Shown here in pieces: positions 8,176 to 16,202 of a stretch of 64,000 nt of DNA. The DNA is taken from positions 733,079 to 797,078 of the forward strand of contig NZ_CH672429.1 in assembly GCF_000153025.1 (NCBI RefSeq), given 5' to 3'. Position 1 is the first letter of the stretch. Every line of letters begins with the position of its first letter. Below the pieces are notes generated by a model. The model had not been told where the DNA came from. It made no database searches and worked only from the letters and a program-made list of their open reading frames with translations. The DNA comes from Marinomonas sp. MED121 (lineage in GTDB: Bacteria; Pseudomonadota; Gammaproteobacteria; Pseudomonadales; Marinomonadaceae). A program made the position numbers and the translations under genes.

Positions 8176-9820
8176 AGTGTATTTATCTCCTGCTAAAGTC
8201 GATCAAGCAAGACCTATCTCCAAAGTATGGTTAGTGCCTTTTGTCGCGCTCACTATTGGTTTATGGATGCTTTATTACAATTGGACTAATCAAGGGCCTT
8301 TAATCACTATCACCTTTGATAATGCTGAAGGCTTAGAAGTCGATATCACTAAAATTAAACTAAGGGATATCACGATAGGCAAGGTGGTTGATTTAAAACT
8401 ATCCGAGCAATTCGATAGCATTGAATTAACTGCACGTCTGGATAAAAACACAGACCCTTTATTAAAAGAGGATAGTAGTTTTTGGGTGGTTAAACCCAGA
8501 GTCGGAAAAGAAGGAATTTCTGGTCTAAGCACCATATTATCAGGCGGGCACATTGAAATTTCACCGGGACAAAGCAATGTTTCTCGATATGAGTTTACTG
8601 GCTTAGAAACCCCTCCTATTACTCCAGCTGGAACGCCAGGGCTTAGAATCACGTTAAACAGTGATGACGAGTTTGCCTTTACGACGGGTGATCCAATCAT
8701 CTACAAAGGTTTAACCGTAGGCCGTTTTGAAAAAGTGAAATTCAATTTTGAAGATAGAATTGTCTATTATGACGCTTTTATTGAAGAGCCATATCATCAA
8801 CTCATTACCAAGAATACCCGATTTTGGAATACCAGTGGTTTAAGATTAGATCTCAGCAGTGATGGTATTAGTGTACAAACGGGTAATGTGGAAACCTTAC
8901 TCACAAATGGCATTACCTTTGGCGTACCTGAGGGCATGTTACCAGGCCCAGTAGCCACAGAAGAAGATGTATTTACCATCCACAGTGACAAAGAAAGTGC
9001 CAGCTCAACCAAATACCTCCACTCTGTGGAATATGTGATGCTAATTAGCACCTCGATTCGGGGTTTAGAAGTAGGCGCACCGGTTGAGTACAGAGGCGTG
9101 CATGTTGGTAAAGTAGTTGCAACAAACCTCAACCTTGATGCAGAAAAGAGTTTGCTAGAAAATGATCTTAAAATACCTGTTTTATTAAGCCTAGAACCAG
9201 GTCTCGTGGGTTTACCAGATACAAAAGAAAGTGAAGAAGGCATTCGCCGACAGACTCAAAACTGGATCAAAAAAGGCCTGAAAGCCAGTCTTGCTAATGG
9301 CAATATTTTAACCGGCAGTTTATTTGTTGAGTTACAGCATTTCCCTGATTATCCAGTTGATACCATTGAGAAAAAGAATGACTATGTCATTATTCCAACC
9401 ATTGAAAATAACTTAGGCCAAATCGCTAATAAGGCAACAGACTTTATCGATACGCTTAATAAACTTCCGCTAGAAGCACTGACTAAAGATACCCAGCAAG
9501 TGCTAAAAGATTTGAGTGCGACATTAAGTCAATTAAATCAAACAAGTCGTAAAATTAATGGCTTAGTTGATCAGACCAAAGCCGCAGAACTCCCTAACCA
9601 GCTACAAGAAACACTGGATAAAGTATCAACTATGACACAAGGCCTCTCTGAAGGGTCTCCTGGATATAATGAATTACTCAATACGCTTCAAGCGATTCAA
9701 TCCAGCCTACATGAACTTAAACCTTTGTTAAATAAAGTTAAAAACAGACCAAATAGTTTAATTTTTTCTGACAATCAACCCTCAGATATTGAGCCCTTTA
9801 AAGCGCAAGGTGAAGAATAA
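8165..9820 (+). CDS. pqiB: PqiB-type MCE protein (three MCE domains)
   Basis: 551 residues from ATG 8165, which overlaps the end of pqiA; a longer in-frame start at 8108 would bury the N-terminal membrane anchor. One transmembrane helix (VWLVPFVALTIGLWMLYYNW, about residues 21-41) is followed by three MCE repeats starting near residues 43, 158 and 288, each with the D/E-G-L-x-V-x-x-(x)-I/V-x-(x)-G pattern. A helical C-terminal segment of coiled-coil character (about 427-530) would form the needle seen in PqiB. Three repeats match PqiB rather than the seven-repeat LetB. The protein should form a hexameric channel across the periplasm for lipid transport, with PqiC at the outer membrane. Confidence 0.93.
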   Translation: MPPEVYLSPAKVDQARPISKVWLVPFVALTIGLWMLYYNWTNQGPLITITFDNAEGLEVDITKIKLRDITIGKVVDLKLSEQFDSIELTARLDKNTDPLLKEDSSFWVVKPRVGKEGISGLSTILSGGHIEISPGQSNVSRYEFTGLETPPITPAGTPGLRITLNSDDEFAFTTGDPIIYKGLTVGRFEKVKFNFEDRIVYYDAFIEEPYHQLITKNTRFWNTSGLRLDLSSDGISVQTGNVETLLTNGITFGVPEGMLPGPVATEEDVFTIHSDKESASSTKYLHSVEYVMLISTSIRGLEVGAPVEYRGVHVGKVVATNLNLDAEKSLLENDLKIPVLLSLEPGLVGLPDTKESEEGIRRQTQNWIKKGLKASLANGNILTGSLFVELQHFPDYPVDTIEKKNDYVIIPTIENNLGQIANKATDFIDTLNKLPLEALTKDTQQVLKDLSATLSQLNQTSRKINGLVDQTKAAELPNQLQETLDKVSTMTQGLSEGSPGYNELLNTLQAIQSSLHELKPLLNKVKNRPNSLIFSDNQPSDIEPFKAQGEE

Positions 9821-9822
9821 TA

Positions 9823-10407
9823 ATGACTAAAATATCTCTATTCCTACCTATTATTTTGAGCCTATTTTTACTAGGTTGTAATAGTCAGCCAACACCTAGC
9901 AGCCACTATTATATGCTAAACCAGCAACAAGAAAGCGACGGTGTATATGGCGTCAGTCCAATAAAAGACATTCAACTTAATTTGCCTGAGTATTTAAAGC
10001 AACCTAACTTGGTGCTGCAATTAAGTGAACACGAATTAAGTTACGCTTATTATCATACTTGGGCTGAGAGTTTGGATGATGCTGTGATAAAAAGCTTACA
10101 TCAAGATCTAAGAGCAATGCTTAAAAGCCAGTCTAAAAAGACAGAAAAAACCAATCAAGCAAGAGTAAACCTTATTATCAATATTGATCACTTTTACGCG
10201 ACCTTTAATTCAGATGTGATCCTTGCAGGCAATTACACAATAGTGAATAGCCAACAAACCAAAGCCTTATCTCCAGAGTATAATTTTACTTTTAAAGCGA
10301 ATATTGAAGCAGATGGCTACCCTCACTCTGTTGCTAAAATGAGAGGCTTGGTGAAGGAACTTGCGCAGGATATTTTAATCCATTATCAGGCATTGAATAC
10401 CCCATAA
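9823..10407 (+). CDS. pqiC: PqiC-type outer-membrane lipoprotein
   Basis: 194 residues. The N-terminus has a lipoprotein signal peptide with lipobox LLGC (Cys near residue 19), and the mature part fits the ABC-type transport auxiliary family (SHYYMLNQ start, YYHTWAESLDDAV in the middle). PqiC proteins dock the PqiB needle at the outer membrane. It starts two bases after pqiB and ends at a strong hairpin, closing the four-gene operon. Confidence 0.88.
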   Translation: MTKISLFLPIILSLFLLGCNSQPTPSSHYYMLNQQQESDGVYGVSPIKDIQLNLPEYLKQPNLVLQLSEHELSYAYYHTWAESLDDAVIKSLHQDLRAMLKSQSKKTEKTNQARVNLIINIDHFYATFNSDVILAGNYTIVNSQQTKALSPEYNFTFKANIEADGYPHSVAKMRGLVKELAQDILIHYQALNTP

Positions 10408-10440
10408 TGTTAAAGGGTTAACTTGTAACCCTTTAACATT
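10406..10440. terminator. Bidirectional hairpin terminator after pqiC
   Basis: Perfect 15-bp stem: AATGTTAAAGGGTTA at 10406-10420, loop ACTTG, complement at 10426-10440. It separates pqiC from the convergent flavoenzyme gene whose stop is at 10449. Confidence 0.85.
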
Positions 10441-10448
10441 AAATAGCC

Positions 10449-11996
10449 CTAATCTAATGCACTAAAACCGGCGTATTTTACCCCAGATAAATACGCCATT
10501 TCCCTATGCCAAGTGGCAAGATCATTCTTATTAAATTGATTCAGATGATGATGGCCACAGGCTCTAGCCATCACAGCCATTAACTCAGTTGAGGCATTAA
10601 AGAAATTTGCTAATTGTTGCGCCGATTTTTCAACATTAAGCCTTTGGCGTAAGTCTTCATTTTGCGTTGCGATCCCAGCGGGACAATTATTGGTATTACA
10701 CATTCTGGCAGCGACACAGCCTATGGATTGCATAGCACTATTAGAAACGGCTACACCATCTGCTCCTAAGGCCATTGCCTTCACAAAGTCGATGGGGGTA
10801 CGTATTCCTCCAGTAATAATCAGCGTAACCTGACCTGATTTTCCTTGCTCATCCAGCAAACGTCGCGCTCGCGCTAAAGCAGGAATGGTTGGCACACTAA
10901 TATGATCACGAAACATCTCAGGGGCAGCCCCCGTACCACCGCCACGACCATCTAAAATAATGTAATCCGCACCGGCATCCAGAGCAAATTGCATATCGGC
11001 TTCAATATGATTCGCACTGAGCTTAAACCCGATAGGAATACCTTGAGTTACTTCTCTTACTCTATCGGCGAATCGTTTAAAATCATCTAAGCTATGTAAC
11101 TCTTTAAAAGTCGGTGGTGAAACCGCTGGTTGGCCTTCTGGAATGCCACGTACTTGGCTGATCTTTCCTTTATTTTTATTACCGGGAAGATGCCCACCTG
11201 TGCCCGTTTTAGCACCTTGCCCTCCTTTAAAGTGAAAAGCTTGCACCTTTTTGAGTAGCTCTTCTTGATAACCAAACCCGGCACTGGCTAACTCATAGAA
11301 GTATCGACTATTTGCAGTTTGCTCTTCGGGCAGCATGCCGCCTTCACCAGAGCAAATACCTGTACCAGCTAACTCTGCTCCCATGGCTAATGCGGTTTTT
11401 GCTTCTTCTGATAAAGCGCCAAAACTCATATCAGACACAAATAATGGAATATAGAGTTTGAGTGGCTTATCCGCATTGGGCCCAATAATGAGCTCAGTGG
11501 CGACAGGCACATCTTCTAATAAAGGCTTGGTTGCCATTTGTGCCGTCATAATTTGTAAATCATCCCAATGGGGTAAGAGGTGTCTTGGTACCCCCATTGA
11601 TGTCATAGGCCCATGATGGCCTAATTTAGATAAACCTTCTCTCGCTAGCTGATGTATTAATGCTAAGGTTGGCTCTTCCTCTGTGGCAACGGCTATAGGC
11701 GCGGAACCTTTAGTTTGCTGAATACCTGGACCTGCTTTACCTACTTGCTCATTGGTAAAGGCTTTATGTGAGCCATCACAAAATGGGGTATTCGCACTAT
11801 GTTTGCAAGCACACAAATAAGCATCATCATTAGAATCTGCTTTAAACATTTGAGGTTTAAAGCCTGTGTCTTTATGGGAACCATCACAAAAAGGTTGCTT
11901 TGCTGAGCGACCACAGGTGCAGAAGTAATATTCTTGCCCCATTTCCAGGCTAACTTTTATGGGTTTATTGTTTGCAATGACTGGTTGATTACTCAT
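10449..11996 (-). CDS. CDGSH-linked glutamate-synthase-like FMN enzyme
   Basis: 515 residues. The first 80 carry two CDGSH-type iron-sulfur motifs (CTCGRSAKQPFCDGSH near residue 26 and CACKHSANTPFCDGSH near 62), each with the Cys-x-Cys...Cys...His set that binds a labile 2Fe-2S cluster. Residues from about 110 match the FMN/ferredoxin-binding central part of glutamate synthase: GEGGML, GQGAKTGTGGHLPG, KLSANHIEADM, YIILDGRGGGTGA, LIITGGIRT and a Cys cluster CVAARMCNTNNC suited to a 3Fe-4S centre. The glutaminase domain of full GltB is absent, so it resembles short GltB-like enzymes of uncertain reaction. The CDGSH pair could serve as an electron-transfer module (inference). Monocistronic between terminators. 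Confidence 0.87.
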   Translation of the reverse strand: MSNQPVIANNKPIKVSLEMGQEYYFCTCGRSAKQPFCDGSHKDTGFKPQMFKADSNDDAYLCACKHSANTPFCDGSHKAFTNEQVGKAGPGIQQTKGSAPIAVATEEEPTLALIHQLAREGLSKLGHHGPMTSMGVPRHLLPHWDDLQIMTAQMATKPLLEDVPVATELIIGPNADKPLKLYIPLFVSDMSFGALSEEAKTALAMGAELAGTGICSGEGGMLPEEQTANSRYFYELASAGFGYQEELLKKVQAFHFKGGQGAKTGTGGHLPGNKNKGKISQVRGIPEGQPAVSPPTFKELHSLDDFKRFADRVREVTQGIPIGFKLSANHIEADMQFALDAGADYIILDGRGGGTGAAPEMFRDHISVPTIPALARARRLLDEQGKSGQVTLIITGGIRTPIDFVKAMALGADGVAVSNSAMQSIGCVAARMCNTNNCPAGIATQNEDLRQRLNVEKSAQQLANFFNASTELMAVMARACGHHHLNQFNKNDLATWHREMAYLSGVKYAGFSALD

Positions 11997-12024
11997 AAGT
12001 GCCCCTTATATTTAAATATACTCT

Positions 12025-12048
12025 GCCATGCTTTTTAAAAGGCATGGC
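12025..12048 (-). terminator. Possible terminator downstream of the DOPA-dioxygenase-like gene
   Basis: GCCATGC at 12025-12031 pairs with 12042-12048 around a loop made of T5A4G. It lies between the flavoenzyme start and the end of the next minus-strand gene. The T-run is in the loop rather than after the stem, so terminator function is uncertain. Confidence 0.4.
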
Positions 12049-12187
12049 TAAAAGCGTTAAATAAGTATGGTTCAAATAAGTGAATCTGCTTGCGGTAAAA
12101 GACTTCTTCTTTTGAAATTAGAACAAGTCTGGTTAGGGGTTAATTTCTAATTGAATATTAATTTTCGATAGCTTGAGTTATTTTTAT

Positions 12188-12538
12188 TTATTGAAACATA
12201 GCAAGTCTAAGCTCTTCTGGCTCGCCTAACCAATAAGCATATTCAGTATGGTCTTTTAAATCATCCCCTGTGACGCCATGGACAAGTACACTTAAGCCTT
12301 GTCTGTGCTTTTCTAACCAAGGGATTAGAGCATCAAAAACATTGCTAGAGAAGGCAATTTGACAACTCCATTTAGGGTGTGGTCCAACTAACTTTTCATG
12401 TATTCGACCCACTCTAACCTTATGTAATTCATCGGCTAACTGACACAGATCCTTTGCAAGAGCCAAGGTCGACTCATCAAAGTAAACATGGGCATGGTAG
12501 GCTTTATGAATATTAATTGGCCTTTTTACACTACTCAT
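12188..12538 (-). CDS. DOPA 4,5-dioxygenase family protein
   Basis: 116 residues, the usual length of the family. It has the motif YHAHVYFDE near residue 11, GPHPKWSCQIAF near the middle and HGVTGDDLKDHTEYAYWLG near residue 90, giving conserved His residues suited to an Fe(II) centre. Relatives include fungal and bacterial extradiol dioxygenases for L-DOPA; in bacteria without betalain pathways the substrate is generally unknown. ATG at 12538 is preferred: GGAAG lies 5-9 bases upstream, and an in-frame TTG before it has no ribosome binding site. Confidence 0.85.
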   Translation of the reverse strand: MSSVKRPINIHKAYHAHVYFDESTLALAKDLCQLADELHKVRVGRIHEKLVGPHPKWSCQIAFSSNVFDALIPWLEKHRQGLSVLVHGVTGDDLKDHTEYAYWLGEPEELRLAMFQ

Positions 12539-12618
12539 TTTATCTTCCAAAATTCACTATTTTCCTTCACTCTAAATTGAGAGACTAACAATCAATTAGC
12601 CTCTCTTGTCGGCCACCT

Positions 12619-13599
12619 TTAAAGTGATACCAATACACGTCCTGTTACTTGCCCTTTGATGATTTTCTCGGCATAGCTAGGCACATCTTTTAAGCTGATT
12701 TTTTGACAAGCTTGTTGATAAAAGGAATCTGGAAGCGTCGCGATGACTTGCTCCCAAGCGGCCTGTCTTTTATCAAGCGGACAATGCACCGAATCAATCC
12801 CCAACAAATTAACACCACGCAGAATAAAAGGCATTACCGTCGTTGGTAAGGCAAAACCCCCAGCTAAGCCACAAATTGCGGCAGCGCCTGCATAATCAAT
12901 CTGAGCAAGCGCTTTAGCTAAAACTTTATTACCGACCGTATCAACTACACCAGCCCAACGTTGCTTTTCTAAAGGCTTAGCATCTTGTTCGAATTCGGCT
13001 CTATCCATGACCTCTTTAGCCCCAAGCTCTTTTAATAAAGGACCATTTTCTTCAACCCGTCCTGAGCATGCCACAACCTGATAGCCCAACTCTGACAATA
13101 GTTTAATCGCAACAGAACCCACACCACCACTGGCACCCGTAACTAAAATTTCACCGGACTCAGGTTTAATATTGGCATTCTGTAATGCCTGAACGCATAA
13201 CATGGCGGTTAATCCGGCTGTCCCTACCATCATTGCTTTTTCAGCATTACATCCTTCTGGCATAGGAACGAGCCAATCGGCTTTGACTCTGGCCATTTTG
13301 GCCATACCACCCCAATGATTTTCGCCAACCCCCCAGCCAGTTAATATGACTGAGTCGCCTTCTTTATATCTTTCATCTTTTGAGGAAACAACGACACCAG
13401 CAAAATCAATGCCTGGCACCATTGGAAAATCACGAATGATTCTGCCTGCTCCCGTTATCGCCAATCCATCTTTATAATTTAAAGAGGAACAGGAAACTTC
13501 AACTAACACCTCACCTTGAGGTAAATCACCAATTTCTAACTGCTTTATAGTCGCTTTCGTTGCTTTTTCTTCTTGTGTTAACACGAGTGCATCAAACAT
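12619..13599 (-). CDS. acuI: Acrylyl-CoA reductase AcuI (YhdH family quinone oxidoreductase)
   Basis: 326 residues, matching the AcuI/YhdH family in length. It shows the MDR fold: a catalytic N-terminal domain with CSSLNYKDGLAI and MVPGIDFAG, and the NADPH site GASGGVGSVAI near residue 155. The family motif WGGMAKMARVKADWLVPMP is intact. AcuI reduces toxic acryloyl-CoA to propionyl-CoA with NADPH; in marine bacteria it is tied to DMSP catabolism, elsewhere to general acrylate detoxification. No DMSP lyase is adjacent, so the wider role is open. It lies with a TetR/flavin reductase pair that also suggests handling of electrophilic alkenes. Confidence 0.9.
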   Translation of the reverse strand: MFDALVLTQEEKATKATIKQLEIGDLPQGEVLVEVSCSSLNYKDGLAITGAGRIIRDFPMVPGIDFAGVVVSSKDERYKEGDSVILTGWGVGENHWGGMAKMARVKADWLVPMPEGCNAEKAMMVGTAGLTAMLCVQALQNANIKPESGEILVTGASGGVGSVAIKLLSELGYQVVACSGRVEENGPLLKELGAKEVMDRAEFEQDAKPLEKQRWAGVVDTVGNKVLAKALAQIDYAGAAAICGLAGGFALPTTVMPFILRGVNLLGIDSVHCPLDKRQAAWEQVIATLPDSFYQQACQKISLKDVPSYAEKIIKGQVTGRVLVSL

Positions 13600-13722
13600 G
13601 AAATATTCCTAATCTTAATTTGATAAAACCATATAGGGTGTAACTTATTGCTGATATCTAGAGAACAATTGCTCTCATCCATCATATAGAGAGCATAAAA
13701 TTAAAAGCTATTCCCCTTTGGT

Positions 13723-14325
13723 CTAATGTGAAGGTTCTAAACTCAAACGACGAATATCGTCAAACAACTGATCTGCAAGCTCTTGTAAAACATCACGAGT
13801 TGTTTGTGTTTGAGCAAAGGTTCTTAATCCATAAATCCCCATAGAGAGATAACGCGCCATATGAGGAATATTACAATTAGCTGATAGCTCTTTCGATTCA
13901 ACCGCTAACTCAAATTGTTTATGAAAGGCTTTTTGCCAATCATACAAGCTCTCACTTATCACACTTTTCACCTCATCATCTTGGTCAGCGATTTCCGTTA
14001 AGGCGCGCGTTAATAAACAAGCCTTGTACTCTCCTTTTTGAGCACAATCCACAACAATGGAATCTAGATACAACTTTAAAGATTGCAATACAGGTAAGTC
14101 ATGAGAAAAGTAGGCTTCAAAGCTTAACTCGCTGTCTGATTTGTATTGAAGTAATGCCGCTAGAAGCAAACCACGCTTATTTTCAAAAGCACAATATATT
14201 GATCCAGGATGTAAGCCAGTAGATTTCGTTAAGTCTTGCATACTGGTTTTACTATAACCTTTTTGAACAAAGGTATTCATGGCAGATCTGAGTACTTGTT
14301 CACGATCAAATTTCGCCGGAGGCAT
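13723..14325 (-). CDS. TetR-family regulator, NemR-like position
   Basis: About 200 residues from ATG 14325. The N-terminal helix-turn-helix (REQVLRSAMNTFVQKGYSKTSMQDLTK, then GLHPGSIYCAFENKRGLL) is intact. A Cys-containing segment GEYKACLLTRALTEIAD near residue 95 matches the region holding the redox-sensing Cys in some TetR regulators such as NemR, as I recall them. Upstream in-frame ATGs at 14358 and 14361 lack a ribosome binding site; the chosen start is preceded by GAGA at moderate spacing. It is divergent from an old-yellow-enzyme gene with three palindromes between, so it most likely represses that gene and itself until an electrophile is sensed (inference). Confidence 0.88.
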   Translation of the reverse strand: MPPAKFDREQVLRSAMNTFVQKGYSKTSMQDLTKSTGLHPGSIYCAFENKRGLLLAALLQYKSDSELSFEAYFSHDLPVLQSLKLYLDSIVVDCAQKGEYKACLLTRALTEIADQDDEVKSVISESLYDWQKAFHKQFELAVESKELSANCNIPHMARYLSMGIYGLRTFAQTQTTRDVLQELADQLFDDIRRLSLEPSH

Positions 14326-14368
14326 TAGATTAGTCTCTTTTTGATGAATGTTAGGCATCATACGTCAA

Positions 14369-14443
14369 CTTGAATGTTTACTCAAAATAGACCTTGAATG
14401 TTCATTCAATCAAAGATATCTTGAATAAACATTCAAGATATCT
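14369..14443. promoter_or_regulatory. Three palindromic operator candidates for the TetR regulator
   Basis: Three sites share CTTGAAT with a facing TCAA: 14369-14385, 14393-14409 and 14420-14437. The third is the core of a perfect 13-bp inverted repeat (AGATATCTTGAAT, 4-nt AAAC spacer, complement) covering 14414-14443. They lie between the TetR start and the flavin reductase start, where a repressor would block both promoters. Confidence 0.75.
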
Positions 14444-14476
14444 ACCCAATTATAAATGTGGCTAACAGGATAAAAA

Positions 14477-15517
14477 ATGACCGATAATCTGTTTCAAGAA
14501 TTTGAACTAAATCCAAGTATCAAACTTAAAAACCGTATTTTGATGGCCCCACTAACCCGTTGCATGGCGGATGATGATCTGGTTCCCACCCAAGCCATTG
14601 CGGATTATTACGCTAAACGTGCCGATGCAGGATTAATCATTACAGAAGCAACAATTATACGTCCTGATGGACAAGGCTATCCCAATACACCAGGACTCTT
14701 TACGAGTGCACAAATAGAAGGATGGCAAAAAGTCACCCAAGCCGTTCACAATCAAGGCGGTAAAATTTTTGCACAACTCTGGCATACAGGACGCGTGGCT
14801 CACCCTCACTTTTTTGGGTCAGATGTGTTAGCACCTTCCGCCATTGCCGTTGAAGGAAGGGTACCTAGGATGAGAGAGCTGGTTTACCAAACACCTAAAG
14901 CAGCAACACAAAAAGATATAGATCAGCTTGTCAAAGATTATGCACAAGCTGCAGCTAATGCGATTGATGCAGGTTTTGATGGGGTTGAAATACATGGTGC
15001 CAATGGTTATTTAATTGATCAGTTTTTACATCATGCAAGCAACCAAAGAGACGATGATTATGGCGTTACACCAGCAAACATGTCTCGTTTTGCACTTGAA
15101 GTTGTCGATGCCATTATCAGCAGAATTGGTCATGAAAAAACCGCCTTAAGAGTAAGCCCTGGTGCTTATTTTAATTTAGAAGGTGATGTGAAAGATAAAG
15201 CGGTATTTGATTATTTATTACCTGAACTTGAAAAGCGTGACCTCGCTTTCTTGCATATCGGTATTTTTGATGATGCGATGGAGTTTGACTACCTAGGAGG
15301 CCGCGCATCTTCTTATATCAGAAAAAACTACAAGAAAACCCTCGTAGGCGTGGGTAGTTTTAGTGCAGAAACAGGTAGTAAAGCCATAGCTGAGGACAAA
15401 TTTGACCTATTAGCCATAGGTAGACCTTTTATTGCCAACCCAGACTATGTCGAAAAGATCAGAAGCAAAGCTCAACTAACAGAGTATTCCGATGAGATGC
15501 TAGCAAAGCTTGTATAA
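14477..15517 (+). CDS. Old yellow enzyme / NemA-type alkene reductase
   Basis: 346 residues, an FMN-dependent TIM barrel. Recognised motifs are NRILMAPLTR at the N-terminus, the substrate-binding pair in HGANGYLIDQFLHHASN (His-x2-Asn near residues 173-176), QLWHTGR and LAIGRPFIANPD near the C-terminus. The family reduces activated carbon-carbon double bonds, maleimides, quinones and nitro compounds with NAD(P)H. AGGA lies about 8 bases before the ATG. Divergence from a TetR gene resembles nemR-nemA, although in Escherichia coli those two genes are co-transcribed. Confidence 0.92.
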   Translation: MTDNLFQEFELNPSIKLKNRILMAPLTRCMADDDLVPTQAIADYYAKRADAGLIITEATIIRPDGQGYPNTPGLFTSAQIEGWQKVTQAVHNQGGKIFAQLWHTGRVAHPHFFGSDVLAPSAIAVEGRVPRMRELVYQTPKAATQKDIDQLVKDYAQAAANAIDAGFDGVEIHGANGYLIDQFLHHASNQRDDDYGVTPANMSRFALEVVDAIISRIGHEKTALRVSPGAYFNLEGDVKDKAVFDYLLPELEKRDLAFLHIGIFDDAMEFDYLGGRASSYIRKNYKKTLVGVGSFSAETGSKAIAEDKFDLLAIGRPFIANPDYVEKIRSKAQLTEYSDEMLAKLV

Positions 15518-15732
15518 ATATAGAGAAGCCTTAAAAATAAAAAATGATTTTCGATTTTTAACTAAACACAACATGAAATTTATCCAGATATTAATTTTTT
15601 GATTAACACATGAAGTTAACGTCCTACTTTCTTGTTTTTATTAGCCTTATTTAAACTTTATTTTCAATAGTGGCTTACAAAAAAGTGAATTTTCCTCTAA
15701 AATTTATTCGTTAGTGACTTAATTTTGGTTTA

Positions 15733-15761
15733 TTGAGACGTTCGAAGTGTCTCTATACACT
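15733..15761 (+). promoter_or_regulatory. Candidate sigma-70 promoter of yjbE
   Basis: TTGAGA at 15733-15738 and TACACT at 15756-15761 with a 17-bp spacer. The spacer region includes an inverted repeat GAGAC/GTCTC that could be an operator. The gene starts 27 bases downstream, after AAGGAG. Confidence 0.5.
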
Positions 15762-15787
15762 ATGAGAATTTATACAAGGAGTGGTTT

Positions 15788-16114
15788 ATGAAAATAATTG
15801 CTTTAGCTTTTTTGGCTAGTTTAGCTGCGGGTCAAACTTTTGCAGCAGGAGAAGCGGCAGGCGCGGCTTCAAGCACAGGCACAGCAGCAAGCTCTAGTGC
15901 TGCTGCAAGTTCTAGTGCTGCTGCAAGTTCAGCTGCAACTGCAGGAACAAGTGCTGCTGCAGCAAGTACAGGTGCTGTTGCTGCAGGTTCAACCGTTGCG
16001 GCAAGTGCTGCTGCTCTAGGCACAGTAGGAACAATTGCGGCTGCGACTGTTGCTGTATCTGTTGCAGCATCTGTTGCTGACTCTAACGGAACAAGCACAA
16101 CAACAACGAACTAA
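15788..16114 (+). CDS. yjbE: YjbE/GfcA-like Ala-Ser-rich exported protein
   Basis: 108 residues. A signal peptide (MKIIALAFLASLAAGQTFAA) is followed by low-complexity sequence built from Ala, Ser, Gly and Thr, ending in a short acidic and Thr-rich tail (DSNGTSTTTTN). Composition, tail and position ahead of yjbFGH match YjbE of Escherichia coli, a small protein of the exopolysaccharide operon whose exact job is unknown. AAGGAG lies 7-12 bases before the ATG. A strong terminator follows directly, so yjbE is probably made in excess over the rest of the operon. Confidence 0.8.
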   Translation: MKIIALAFLASLAAGQTFAAGEAAGAASSTGTAASSSAAASSSAAASSAATAGTSAAAASTGAVAAGSTVAASAAALGTVGTIAAATVAVSVAASVADSNGTSTTTTN

Positions 16115-16132
16115 GCCTTCGTTGCATAAAAG

Positions 16133-16157
16133 CCCAGCTTTCAGCTGGGTTTTTTTT
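16133..16157 (+). terminator. Intrinsic terminator between yjbE and yjbF
   Basis: CCCAGCT at 16133-16139, loop TTC, AGCTGGG at 16143-16149, followed by eight T. It is a textbook factor-independent terminator on the plus strand, inside what is otherwise a compact operon. Confidence 0.93.
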
Positions 16158-16202
16158 GTCCTCTTTTTCACTTTCAACTTTCATTACAAAAGTAATTACT
16201 TT

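Noticed and set aside
15832..16098. Minus-strand Ala/Val-rich open frame opposite yjbE
   Set aside because: It is the reflection of the low-complexity Ala/Ser codons; no start signal and no family resemblance.
16035..16202. Longer start for yjbF through the terminator
   Set aside because: It would place a terminator inside the coding region and hide the lipoprotein signal.
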